From: an uncultured Rubrobacteraceae bacterium
Lineage (GTDB): Bacteria; Actinomycetota; Rubrobacteria; Rubrobacterales; Rubrobacteraceae
Length of the DNA stretch: 12,983 nucleotides
Assembly: GCA_902806105.1 (NCBI GenBank)
Contig: CADCVI010000072.1
Location: forward strand, 1-12,983
Reading direction: 5' to 3'
The notes under the pieces are model-generated. The model was not told the DNA's origin, ran no database searches, and saw only the letters and a program-made list of their open reading frames with translations. Below, piece by piece: positions 1-6,315 of the stretch (positions are counted from its first letter, which is position 1; each line of letters starts with the position of its first letter). Both the position numbers and the translations under genes were made by a program.

Positions 1-1822
1 CGACCTGGCGAAGATAGACGGATTTTCCGGCCATGTTGGGGCCCGTGATGATCTGGAGCCTGGAGTCGCCGTCTACCCCGGAATCGTTCGGGACGAAGGG
101 GGTTGCGCTGTTGTGCTCGACGACCGGGTGGCGCCCGCCGGAGACGGAGATGCCGCGCCGGTCGGTGACCTCGGGGCGGCAGTAGCGCAGCTCCGTGGCG
201 GCGGCGGCGAAGGAGGAGATCACGTCGACCACCGCGACGGCGCGGGCCACCTTCTGCAGCTCGGGGGCCGCCTCTTTTACCGCCGCCCGGATCTCGGCGA
301 GTATCCCCCGCTCGAGCCGCTCGACCTCGTCGCGGGCGGTGAGCATCCTCGACTCGTGCTCCTTGAGCTCGACGGTCACGTAGCGGGCGTTGTGCTTGAG
401 CGCCTTGCGGTGCTGGTAGCGCTCGGGCACGGAGCCGGTGTCCTTGCCCGCCACCTCTATAAAGTACCCCTCGCCGTCGCGGTAGCCGACCTTGAGCGTC
501 TTGAGGCCGGTCTTCAGGCGCTCCTCGGCCTCGAAGCGGGTGAGCCACTCATGGGCGCCGTCGCGAAAGCCGCGGGCCTCGTCGAGCTCGGCTGAGTAGC
601 CGGGGCGGATGATCTCACCCGACTCCTCGCTGATCGCCGCCGCTATGAGCTCCCTTACCCCTGGCGGCTCCTCCATCGCCCCGAGGACGCGCGCAAGGAG
701 CGAGCTGCCCTCGGCCACCGGTTCGAGCGTCCCCTTCAACGGCCCGATGGCCTCCAGAGCCCCCTTGAGCGAGAGCAGGTCGTTCGGCGAGGCCGAGAGG
801 CGGACTATCCGCGTGGCTATGCGCTCGACGTCGGGTATGCCGCCGAGATGCTCCCGCACCTCTTCACGCAGCATGTAGTCCGGCACGAGCGCGTCCACGG
901 CCTCCAGCCGCTGACGCACGCGGCCCACCTCGAGCAGGGGCCGCTCCAGCCAGCGCCTGAGGGCCCTCTGTCCCATCGGGGTCTTGGTGCGGTCTATCGT
1001 CTCGATAAGCTCGTCGAGGCCCAGGTTGCGCCGCGTGGCGGCGTCGAGGACCATCCCCGTGCCCGGGTCGTAGGGGCGGAAGGTGACCACCTGCTCGGGC
1101 GCCGCACCCCCGCGGAGGGAGCCCAGGTACTGGATCAGGGCGCCTGCCGCCCCCACGAGCGCGGGCCTGCCGTCCAGCCCGAACCCCTTGAGACCTGCAA
1201 CCCGGAAGTGCCGCTTGAGCGCCTGCTCCCCGGCCGAGGGCTCGAACGTCCAGCGCGGGACCGGGCTTATGGCGGCCCGCACCTTCGGCAGGTTCTCGGC
1301 CGCCGTCCGCTCCGGCACCACGAGCTCCCGCGGCGACCAGCGCTCGAGCTCCGCGGCCAGCCCTTCCTCCGGCACCTCCGTACCGGTGAACTCCCCCGTA
1401 GACGCCTCCACGACGGCGACGCCGGCCCTCCCGTCCCTTACCACGAAGGCGGCCAGGTAGTTCGCCTGCCCAGCCGAGAGCACGTTGTCCTCGATGACCG
1501 TGCCGGGCGTGAGTATCCTGGTGACCTCGCGGGTGAACTGCTTGGGTTTGGTCGGGTGCTGGCGCTGCTCGGCGACGGCGACGGAATGCCCTTTTCTGAG
1601 CAACGTCGCCAGGTGTTCCTGCAGGGCGTGGTTGGGCACCCCGGCGAGGGGCACGCGGCCGCCAGCGTATCCGGCGGCCTCGCGGCTCGTCAGGCGGATG
1701 GAGAGGGCCTGGGAGATCTTCTTCGCGTCCTCCTCGAAGGTCTCGAAGAAGGTTCCCACCTGGTAGAAGAGGATGGTCCCCGGCGGCAGCTGCGCCTTCA
1801 ATTCTGCGTAGCGTCCGAGCAT
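1..1822 (-). CDS. mutS: DNA mismatch repair protein MutS (N-terminal 607 residues; gene runs off the left edge)
   Basis: MutS is the cytoplasmic ATPase that binds mispaired bases and starts mismatch repair. The N-terminal mismatch-binding domain is present, with the Phe-x-Glu wedge in GTFFETF (F25, E27). The connector, lever and clamp regions follow, and the last visible residues (594-601) are the Walker A loop GPNMAGKS. The residue after GKS is Val where many MutS have Thr. Walker B, the signature loop and the C-terminus lie beyond the window, so about 200 residues are missing. The ATG at 1822 is fixed by an in-frame TAG four codons upstream, and its N-terminus (MLGRYAELKAQLP) matches where MutS1 proteins normally begin. 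No Shine-Dalgarno sits at normal spacing; a GGGGGG run about 20 nt upstream lies in a small G4/C4 hairpin. Identification is firm. Confidence 0.96.
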   Translation of the reverse strand, partial: MLGRYAELKAQLPPGTILFYQVGTFFETFEEDAKKISQALSIRLTSREAAGYAGGRVPLAGVPNHALQEHLATLLRKGHSVAVAEQRQHPTKPKQFTREVTRILTPGTVIEDNVLSAGQANYLAAFVVRDGRAGVAVVEASTGEFTGTEVPEEGLAAELERWSPRELVVPERTAAENLPKVRAAISPVPRWTFEPSAGEQALKRHFRVAGLKGFGLDGRPALVGAAGALIQYLGSLRGGAAPEQVVTFRPYDPGTGMVLDAATRRNLGLDELIETIDRTKTPMGQRALRRWLERPLLEVGRVRQRLEAVDALVPDYMLREEVREHLGGIPDVERIATRIVRLSASPNDLLSLKGALEAIGPLKGTLEPVAEGSSLLARVLGAMEEPPGVRELIAAAISEESGEIIRPGYSAELDEARGFRDGAHEWLTRFEAEERLKTGLKTLKVGYRDGEGYFIEVAGKDTGSVPERYQHRKALKHNARYVTVELKEHESRMLTARDEVERLERGILAEIRAAVKEAAPELQKVARAVAVVDVISSFAAAATELRYCRPEVTDRRGISVSGGRHPVVEHNSATPFVPNDSGVDGDSRLQIITGPNMAGKSVYLRQV

Positions 1823-1853
1823 GGGGCTATTCTACGGGGACACCCCCCTTTCG

Positions 1854-2023
1854 TCAGCCCCCGTTTGCCTCCTCGGTCCCGGCGCAGGCGTGAGGGTAGA
1901 CCAGGACGGGTCCTTTCGCGCCCGCTGCACGGCCCCGAGACCACGGCTGCCGACCGAGATCAGGGAGGGAGCGTCCGAGGCCTCCTCGAGCAGGGCGAGC
2001 GCGACCCCGTCCACGCCCGGCTC
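1854..2023 (-). pseudogene. Remnant of a universal stress protein (UspA) C-terminus, frameshifted
   Basis: The gap between terC and mutS holds two Usp-like pieces on the minus strand in different frames. At about 2023-1919 one frame reads LALLEEASDAPSLISVGSRG followed by LGAVQRA, which resembles the end of a Usp domain including the VGSRGLG nucleotide-binding loop. From about 1919 to 1857 another frame reads AKGPVLVYPHACAGTEEANG before a stop, like the final PVLVV strand and tail of Usp. The segment normally between them, GS(V/T)S plus a helix, is missing, so a deletion that also shifts the frame is the simplest explanation. No N-terminal Usp sequence is seen upstream because terC ends at 2101. 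The match rests on motif memory over about 55 residues. Confidence 0.55.
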
Positions 2024-2100
2024 CGCCCGAGACCGTGGGACCGACGCTGCCCCTCGCCGTTCCCCGTCTCGCTCGTCCCCTCCTGGCGGGGGCCGGGTCG

Positions 2101-3042
2101 CTAGGCCGGCCCACCGCCGCGGGTCTTGTAGAGGGAGGCGGCGATGGAGGCGGCGACGACCGTGGCTATGAAGGGCAGGGAGACCCAGATCGGGACCTTC
2201 GCGTCGAAGAGCCCGGAGTAGAAGAACTTGGCGCCCACGAAGACGAGGACGACCGAGAGCCCGAAGCTCAGGTAGACGAAGCGGCTCATCATGCCGGCCA
2301 GCATAAAGTACAGGGGCCGCAGGCCCAAGACCGCGAAGGCGTTGGCCGACCAGACGACGAACACGCTCGACGTTATGGAGAAGATCGCCGGTATGGAGTC
2401 CACGGCGAAGATGACGTCGGTGGTGCCGATCATGACGATGACCGCGAAGAGCGGCGTCGCCATCAGCTTGCCCGGGCCGGGGCCCTGCCGTACGAAGAAC
2501 CTGTCGCCCCTGAAGTCCTCCGTCATGGGCATGAGGCGTCGGACCAGGCGCAGGACCGGGTTGCGCTCGGGGTGGACCTCCGTGTCCCTGTGCAACGCCA
2601 TCCTTATGCCGGTGTAGATCAGGAACGCCCCGAAGACGTAGACCATCCACCCGTAACGCTCGAGGAGCTCAGCCCCGATCAGGATAAAGAACCCGCGCAG
2701 CACGAGCGCCCCCACGATGCCCCACAGGAGGACCCTGTACTGGTAGCGCGAGGGCACCGCGAAGTACGAGAAGATCAGGGCAAAGACGAACACGTTGTCC
2801 ACGGAGAGGCTCTTCTCGACTATGTAGCCGGCAAAGTACTCGCCGCCCCGCTCGGGCCCCGCCACTACGGTCACCGCCACCCCGAAGAGCAGCGCCAGCC
2901 CGATCCAGAACCCGCTCAGAACGGCCGCCTGCCGGAAGCCTATCTCCCGCTCTCCCCGCCCGAACACGAGCAGGTCCAACACCAGCAACCCGACGATAAG
3001 GGCCGTGAACCCGACCCACGCCCACAGGGGAAAGACGCTCAA
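2101..3042 (-). CDS. TerC-family integral membrane protein (Alx/YkoY-like, probable Mn2+ handling)
   Basis: This is a TerC-family inner-membrane protein of 313 residues, close to the family's usual length. The family includes Alx and YkoY, linked to manganese export or to metal loading of exported proteins. The sequence shows about eight to nine hydrophobic segments and the conserved acidic membrane motifs EKSLSVDNVFVFALIF and GTTDVIFAVDSIPAIF. Between them lies a hydrophilic loop with RDTEVHPERNP and DFRGDRFFVRQ, typical of the family. I chose the TTG at 3042 because AGGGGGG lies 7 nt upstream (3056-3050) and family members begin just before this tryptophan-containing first helix. A GTG at 3084 would add 14 unlikely residues. 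Upstream lie a manganese-type riboswitch, a promoter and a leader frame that overlaps the start as TTGA. Ion specificity is inferred from family and riboswitch. Confidence 0.93.
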   Translation of the reverse strand: MSVFPLWAWVGFTALIVGLLVLDLLVFGRGEREIGFRQAAVLSGFWIGLALLFGVAVTVVAGPERGGEYFAGYIVEKSLSVDNVFVFALIFSYFAVPSRYQYRVLLWGIVGALVLRGFFILIGAELLERYGWMVYVFGAFLIYTGIRMALHRDTEVHPERNPVLRLVRRLMPMTEDFRGDRFFVRQGPGPGKLMATPLFAVIVMIGTTDVIFAVDSIPAIFSITSSVFVVWSANAFAVLGLRPLYFMLAGMMSRFVYLSFGLSVVLVFVGAKFFYSGLFDAKVPIWVSLPFIATVVAASIAASLYKTRGGGPA

Positions 3043-3104
3043 CGCCCCACCCCCCTGAGTGCTCTCGACAGCCCCACGCACCACGGTGTTCCGGACGACG
3101 GCAT
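3039..3104 (-). CDS. Possible 21-residue leader peptide overlapping the terC start
   Basis: An ATG at 3104 is preceded by AAGGGAG at 6 nt spacing, a better ribosome binding site than terC itself has. The frame runs 21 codons, beginning MPSSGTPWCVGLS, and ends with a TGA whose first two bases are shared with the terC TTG start (TTGA). That geometry suggests translational coupling: ribosomes finishing the leader would be placed at terC. A second in-frame ATG at 3110 overlaps the Shine-Dalgarno. There is no homology evidence and the frame is short, so it may be chance. It lies downstream of the riboswitch aptamer, where an expression platform is expected. Confidence 0.4.
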   Translation of the reverse strand: MPSSGTPWCVGLSRALRGVGR

Positions 3105-3141
3105 GGCCATCTCCCTTCGTACGGACCGCGGATGCTCCACC

Positions 3142-3181
3142 GGCGAGCGACCACGGTCAGGTTTCCCTGCGTGGTCTCGCC
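3142..3181 (-). promoter_or_regulatory. Long GNRA-capped hairpin overlapping the riboswitch 3' end
   Basis: On the minus strand GGCGAG (3181-3176) pairs with CTCGCC (3147-3142), ACCACG pairs with CGTGGT, and CAGG pairs with CCTG around a GAAA tetraloop. This gives about 16 base pairs interrupted only by AC and CG bulges on the 3' side. The 5' arm contains the conserved GCGAGACC block of the aptamer, so this hairpin and the Mn-bound aptamer should be mutually exclusive. It is a good candidate for the ligand-free fold. No U-tract follows, so simple intrinsic termination is not obvious. Confidence 0.6.
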
Positions 3182-3275
3182 CGTCGCGCCTGAACGCGAC
3201 CGCCCGGCCGGGAGCCGACGGCTCCGTGATGTCGACCGGGACCACCCGCTCGGAGCGGGCGGCTACTCCCCAATG
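3142..3275 (-). promoter_or_regulatory. yybP-ykoY (manganese) riboswitch upstream of terC
   Basis: Read on the minus strand, the terC leader holds the conserved blocks of the yybP-ykoY Mn2+ riboswitch in the right order. GGGGAGTAGC is at 3271-3262. A GC-rich helix (CCGCCCGCT pairing with AGCGGGTGG) follows. Next come CGACATCA at 3235-3228, inside a larger arm closed by CCCGG/CCGGG and capped by GGAGCC/GGCTCC, and a third hairpin, GTCGCG/CGCGAC. GCGAGACCA lies at 3180-3172. This class senses Mn2+ and usually controls TerC-family or Mn exporter genes, which matches the gene downstream. The 3' boundary is approximate because the last block also pairs into a long hairpin. The identification comes from motif order and context; no covariance model was run. 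Confidence 0.88.
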
Positions 3276-3281
3276 TCAATA

Positions 3282-3310
3282 AGTCTACTTAACAAACTCC
3301 GCATCGTCAA
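3282..3310 (-). promoter_or_regulatory. Promoter for the terC leader transcript
   Basis: On the minus strand a -35 box TTGACG (3310-3305) and a -10 box TAGACT (3287-3282) are separated by exactly 17 bp. A start a few bases downstream would place the riboswitch block GGGGAGTAGC at the 5' end of the transcript. The local sequence is unusually AT-rich for this window (3276-3300), as expected for a promoter. This is the best housekeeping-type promoter I see here. Confidence 0.6.
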
Positions 3311-3400
3311 CGCGGGCGCTTAGGCGAAGGGACGACTCCGTGCCGCCGCGCTGTACGCGGGCCGCGAAAGCGGATAACTTACTCCCTGGACGCGACCAGG

Positions 3401-4342
3401 ATGGGAGGGCGTGTGAGCCCGAAGCCGGTGATACTCGACGTAGACCCGGGCCACGACGACGCGGTGGCGATCATGATGGCCTGCGGCTCGCCGGGGCTGG
3501 ACCTCCTCGCGGTGACGACCGTCGCCGGCAACGCGACGCTGCCGAAGACCACGCGCAACGCGCTACGCGTACTCTCCCTAATCGGGCGCACCGGCGTGCC
3601 CGTCGCCGCCGGGGCCGCAAAGCCGCTCGTGCGCGAGCTCCGCACCGCCGAGGACATCCACGGCGAGAGCGGGATGGACGGACCGGAGATCCCGGAGGCC
3701 GCCTTCGAACCGGACGGGCGGGGCGCCGTGAGGCTTATCGCCGACACCCTCGAGGAATTTCCCGAGCCCGTCGCCCTGATCCCGGTGGGACCGCTCACCA
3801 ACGTGGCCGCGCTCCTGCGGGAACATCCCGACCTCAAGGCGAAGATCTCGCGCGTCTCCCTCATGGGAGGGAGCATGGGCCTCGGCAACACCACGCCGGC
3901 GGCCGAGTTCAACATCTTTGTAGACCCCGAGGCCGCCCGCGAGGTCTTCGAGTCGGGGCTCCCGATCACGATGAGCGGCCTCGACGTTACCCACCAGGCC
4001 GGCGTCGGCAACGCGGAGCGCGACCGGCTGCGGGACCTCGGGGGGCTCGGGAAGGTGGTCGCGGGCTTCCTGGACTTTTTCGCCGAGACCTACGAAGGGG
4101 TCTTCGGTTTCGACGCCCCGCCCCTGCACGACCCCGTCGCTGTCGCGGCCATACTCGAGCCCGGCGTCCTGAAGACGCGGCCCATGAACGTCCAGATCGA
4201 GTGCGAGAGCGACCTCACCCGCGGCGAGACGGTCTGCGACTTCTACGGCGTGACGGGCAGACCCGAGAACGCGGACGTCGGCGTCGACCTCGACCGGACG
4301 GCCTTCTTCGAGCTGCTGCACGATTCGCTGAAGCACCTGTAG
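3401..4342 (+). CDS. Ribonucleoside hydrolase (IunH/Rih family)
   Basis: This enzyme should cleave the N-glycosidic bond of ribonucleosides to give free base and ribose in purine or pyrimidine salvage in the cytoplasm. The hallmark calcium-binding motif DVDPGHDD is at residues 13-20 (D13, D15, D19, D20). VTTVAGN (N44), HGESGMDG near 87-94, PVGPLTNVA (128-136), the LMGG turn, EFNIFVDPEAA (169-179) and the catalytic-region PLHDPVAVA (H243, D244) follow in family order. Its 313 residues match the usual length. The PGHDDA form is common among Rih-type enzymes, but base preference cannot be read from sequence alone. ATG 3401 is the longest start. GTG 3413 is a strong alternative, since GGGAGG lies just upstream of it and homologues often begin near this point. 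It is divergent from terC and ends 116 nt from the convergent hydrolase. Confidence 0.94.
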   Translation: MGGRVSPKPVILDVDPGHDDAVAIMMACGSPGLDLLAVTTVAGNATLPKTTRNALRVLSLIGRTGVPVAAGAAKPLVRELRTAEDIHGESGMDGPEIPEAAFEPDGRGAVRLIADTLEEFPEPVALIPVGPLTNVAALLREHPDLKAKISRVSLMGGSMGLGNTTPAAEFNIFVDPEAAREVFESGLPITMSGLDVTHQAGVGNAERDRLRDLGGLGKVVAGFLDFFAETYEGVFGFDAPPLHDPVAVAAILEPGVLKTRPMNVQIECESDLTRGETVCDFYGVTGRPENADVGVDLDRTAFFELLHDSLKHL

Positions 4343-4414
4343 AGGCCCCGGGCATCGGGTGATTGTGGACGCGAGGCTCCAGGGCCCCTTCAGACCGTCG
4401 CCATCGAGCCTGGC

Positions 4415-4442
4415 CGCGACGCGCGACGCGCGACGCGCGATG
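4415..4442. repeat. Four tandem copies of a 7-bp unit (CGCGACG)
   Basis: In the convergent gap between the nucleoside hydrolase and the alpha/beta hydrolase, CGCGACG occurs three times in a row and a fourth copy reads CGCGATG. The palindrome GCGCCGGCGC follows immediately. The rest of the gap (4343-4458) holds no recognisable terminator. This looks like a microsatellite prone to replication slippage. Confidence 0.8.
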
Positions 4443-4458
4443 CGCCGGCGCGTGGCGT

Positions 4459-5634
4459 CTACCCCTCCAGCCTCGCCTCCCGGAGCGCCCGGACGACGAA
4501 CGCGTCGAACCCGGCAAAGGCGGTGGCGTCCTGGGGGGAGACCTCGAGTTCGGCGTGGTCGATGGCCGGCGTGACGGTCACGCGGAGGTCGGGCGAGATG
4601 CCGTCCAGGTTGCGGGACTCCGAGGCCGGGAAGTACTTGTCGTTCGGGCCGGTGGCGACCTCGACGGGGGCCCGTATTCTCTCTGACCCGGCGAGCGGGG
4701 AGAAGGCCTCGAGGTCGGCCCTCACCCCTTCAGGAAGGTCCGAGTAGAGCCCGTCGAAGCGGGCGGGATCCCTGTTGGCGAGCAGCGCGACCACGGCCGC
4801 GGCGTCCGGGTCGAGGTCAGCGGTCCCGCGCAGGCGGAGGCCGCCGAGGGGGTTCAAATTCTTGCGGCCTATGGCCTCCATCTCCGCGGAGAGGGTCCGC
4901 CGGTCCGGGCCGGGGGGGAGCGCGGCTATCATGGAGCGGGCGACGACGTAGGAGAGGAAGGGGTCGGCGTCGTGGCGGGCGAAGGACCCGTCTCCCTTCT
5001 CGTAGCGGCCCGTGGTGCCCACGGGCAGGATGGTCCGGATGTCCGAGTACGGGGCGACGCCGGCGACCAGGGAGACGCGGTCGCCGGCGTCGGGCCTCTC
5101 GGCGGCGAGGAGGGCGAGGGTCGCGCCGGTGGAGATGCCGACCATGGAGACCTCGCCCCCGGCGGCTTCGGGCCGGCCGGAGACGGCGCGGGCCACCTCG
5201 GCGGTCTCGTCTACGGTCTCCGGGGTGATCCTGTCCTCCATCAACCCGGGGAGGTCGGGCAGGACCACGAGGTAGCCGGCCCTCGCGAACCCCTCGGCGA
5301 GCCTGCGGGCCTCGGGCAGCTTCCGGCCCTCGGGGACCGTGCCGTTCACGAAGAAGACCGCGGGCCAGGGGCCCTCCCCCGCCGGCCGCGCGACCAGGGC
5401 GGGGTTGCCGGCGACGATCTCCTCGGAGAAGCGCGGCTCGCCGCTCACCGCCTCGGCCGCAGGCGTCAGGACCGGGGCGTCGAGGACGGTGCCTATGACG
5501 ACGACCGCCCGCGCCTGCGCGTCGACCCAGGACCACAAGGCGAGCAGCACGCCAAAGAGTACCGCCAACACCACGAGGAAGACGGCGAGACGGCGCCGCC
5601 TGAACCCTTCCTTCCACGAGACCCGAACCCGCAA
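4459..5634 (-). CDS. Membrane-anchored alpha/beta hydrolase
   Basis: This is an alpha/beta-hydrolase-fold protein of about 391 residues with one N-terminal membrane anchor. A basic stretch (KEGFRRRR) precedes a hydrophobic segment at about 17-37, so the catalytic domain is probably outside the membrane. The nucleophile elbow is GISTG with Ser168, the likely acid is Asp332 in GPNDKYFP, and the likely base is His360 in AIDHAEL. AVFFVNGTVPEG near 92-103 fits the oxyanion-hole region. The closest broad resemblance is to dienelactone-hydrolase or lipase-like proteins; substrate is unknown. I chose the TTG at 5634 because GGGAG lies 5 nt upstream. A TTG at 5670 would add 12 residues but has no ribosome binding site, and a possible -10 (TAGCAT, 5678-5673) would put transcription start downstream of it. 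Confidence 0.85.
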   Translation of the reverse strand: MRVRVSWKEGFRRRRLAVFLVVLAVLFGVLLALWSWVDAQARAVVVIGTVLDAPVLTPAAEAVSGEPRFSEEIVAGNPALVARPAGEGPWPAVFFVNGTVPEGRKLPEARRLAEGFARAGYLVVLPDLPGLMEDRITPETVDETAEVARAVSGRPEAAGGEVSMVGISTGATLALLAAERPDAGDRVSLVAGVAPYSDIRTILPVGTTGRYEKGDGSFARHDADPFLSYVVARSMIAALPPGPDRRTLSAEMEAIGRKNLNPLGGLRLRGTADLDPDAAAVVALLANRDPARFDGLYSDLPEGVRADLEAFSPLAGSERIRAPVEVATGPNDKYFPASESRNLDGISPDLRVTVTPAIDHAELEVSPQDATAFAGFDAFVVRALREARLEG

Positions 5635-5705
5635 AGCCTCTCCCGCCGGGGACGACCCTTCCGCCCCCAACTATGCTACGGGATGACGCCCCTGTCTACG
5701 CCGGC

Positions 5706-5726
5706 GGGCGGGTCTGGAGCCCGCCC
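5706..5726 (-). terminator. Perfect 7-bp GC hairpin downstream of the MOSC gene
   Basis: GGGCGGG and CCCGCCC flank a 7-nt loop about 45 nt past the MOSC stop codon and upstream of the hydrolase gene. It has no U-tract, so on classical criteria it is only a possible terminator. U-less hairpins of this kind have been proposed to terminate transcription in GC-rich actinobacteria. It could equally lie in the hydrolase leader if transcription reads through. Confidence 0.4.
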
Positions 5727-5772
5727 TACGATCGTTGCGCGCCGAGAGTGCCGGCGGCCGCGCGAACCTCCG

Positions 5773-6315
5773 TCATACCTTTTCGAGCGGACGATGGGGA
5801 CCGCGGGGCAACTCGACGCGGACCTCGTCCCCGGGCCGCACCTCGCCCCCCGCGACCACAACGCCCATGACGCCCGCCTTGCGGATGAGGTTTCCCTCTT
5901 CGTCGCGGTCGAGGACGGCCCGCATGAGGCCCGGTTGGAGGCCATCGAGCTGTTTGCAAGGGTTGCGCAGGCCCGTTACCTCGACGGAGGCCGTCTCGCC
6001 GAGGTGGAGCGTGGCCCCGGTCGGCAGGCCGAGCAGGTCGACGCCGCGGGTGGTTACGTTCTCGCCCATCTGACCGGCGGAGACGTCGAAGCCCGCGGCC
6101 CGCAGCTCGTCGTGGAGCTCCGCGTGGACGAGGTGCACCTGCCTCAGGTTCGGCTGCGAGGGGTCCTGCCTCACCCTGGAGCGGTGTTTTACGGTCTCGC
6201 CCGCGTGGGCGTCGCCCTCGACGCCGAGCCCGGCGAGGAGCCGGATGCCGTCTTCGGTCGGCTTGCCGAAGGTGTACCGCGCGCTGCGGCCGACCGCCGT
6301 CACCAGCCCCGTCAT
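5773..6315 (-). CDS. MOSC-domain protein (YiiM-like, probable molybdenum-cofactor or sulfur chemistry)
   Basis: This 180-residue protein is essentially a single MOSC domain, the fold found at the C-terminus of molybdenum-cofactor sulfurases and in YiiM/YuaD-type proteins that act on N-hydroxylated compounds or the cofactor. Typical motifs are GLGVEGDAHAG (29-39), GQMGENVTTRGVDLLGLPTG (81-100) and GLRNPCKQLDGLQPG (115-129), which contains the conserved cysteine C120. I chose the ATG at 6315 because it overlaps the stop of the upstream flavin-binding gene as ATGA, and MOSC homologues start right at this MTGLVTAV segment. The frame stays open upstream, but that part lies inside the neighbour and does not resemble MOSC. 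The overlap implies translational coupling. Substrate is unknown. Confidence 0.9.
   Translation of the reverse strand: MTGLVTAVGRSARYTFGKPTEDGIRLLAGLGVEGDAHAGETVKHRSRVRQDPSQPNLRQVHLVHAELHDELRAAGFDVSAGQMGENVTTRGVDLLGLPTGATLHLGETASVEVTGLRNPCKQLDGLQPGLMRAVLDRDEEGNLIRKAGVMGVVVAGGEVRPGDEVRVELPRGPHRPLEKV

Noticed and set aside
594..601. Val after GKS in the MutS Walker A loop considered as an inactivating change.
   Set aside because: The lysine and serine are intact and this position varies among bacterial MutS proteins, so it is probably tolerated. Coordinates here are residue numbers in the MutS protein.
848..2104. Long open frame of 418 codons on the plus strand opposite mutS.
   Set aside because: It is low-complexity Arg/Pro/Gly-rich sequence, typical of the antisense of GC-rich genes, while the minus strand encodes unmistakable MutS motifs.
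2035..3282. Open frame of 415 codons on the plus strand across terC and its leader.
   Set aside because: The protein is composed of Asp/Glu/Pro/His-rich antisense sequence without domains; the minus strand carries a clear TerC protein and riboswitch.
4343..4458. Possible terminator between the nucleoside hydrolase and alpha/beta hydrolase genes (AGGCTC/GAGCCT).
   Set aside because: The stem is only 6 bp with a loop of about 27 nt and no T-tract.
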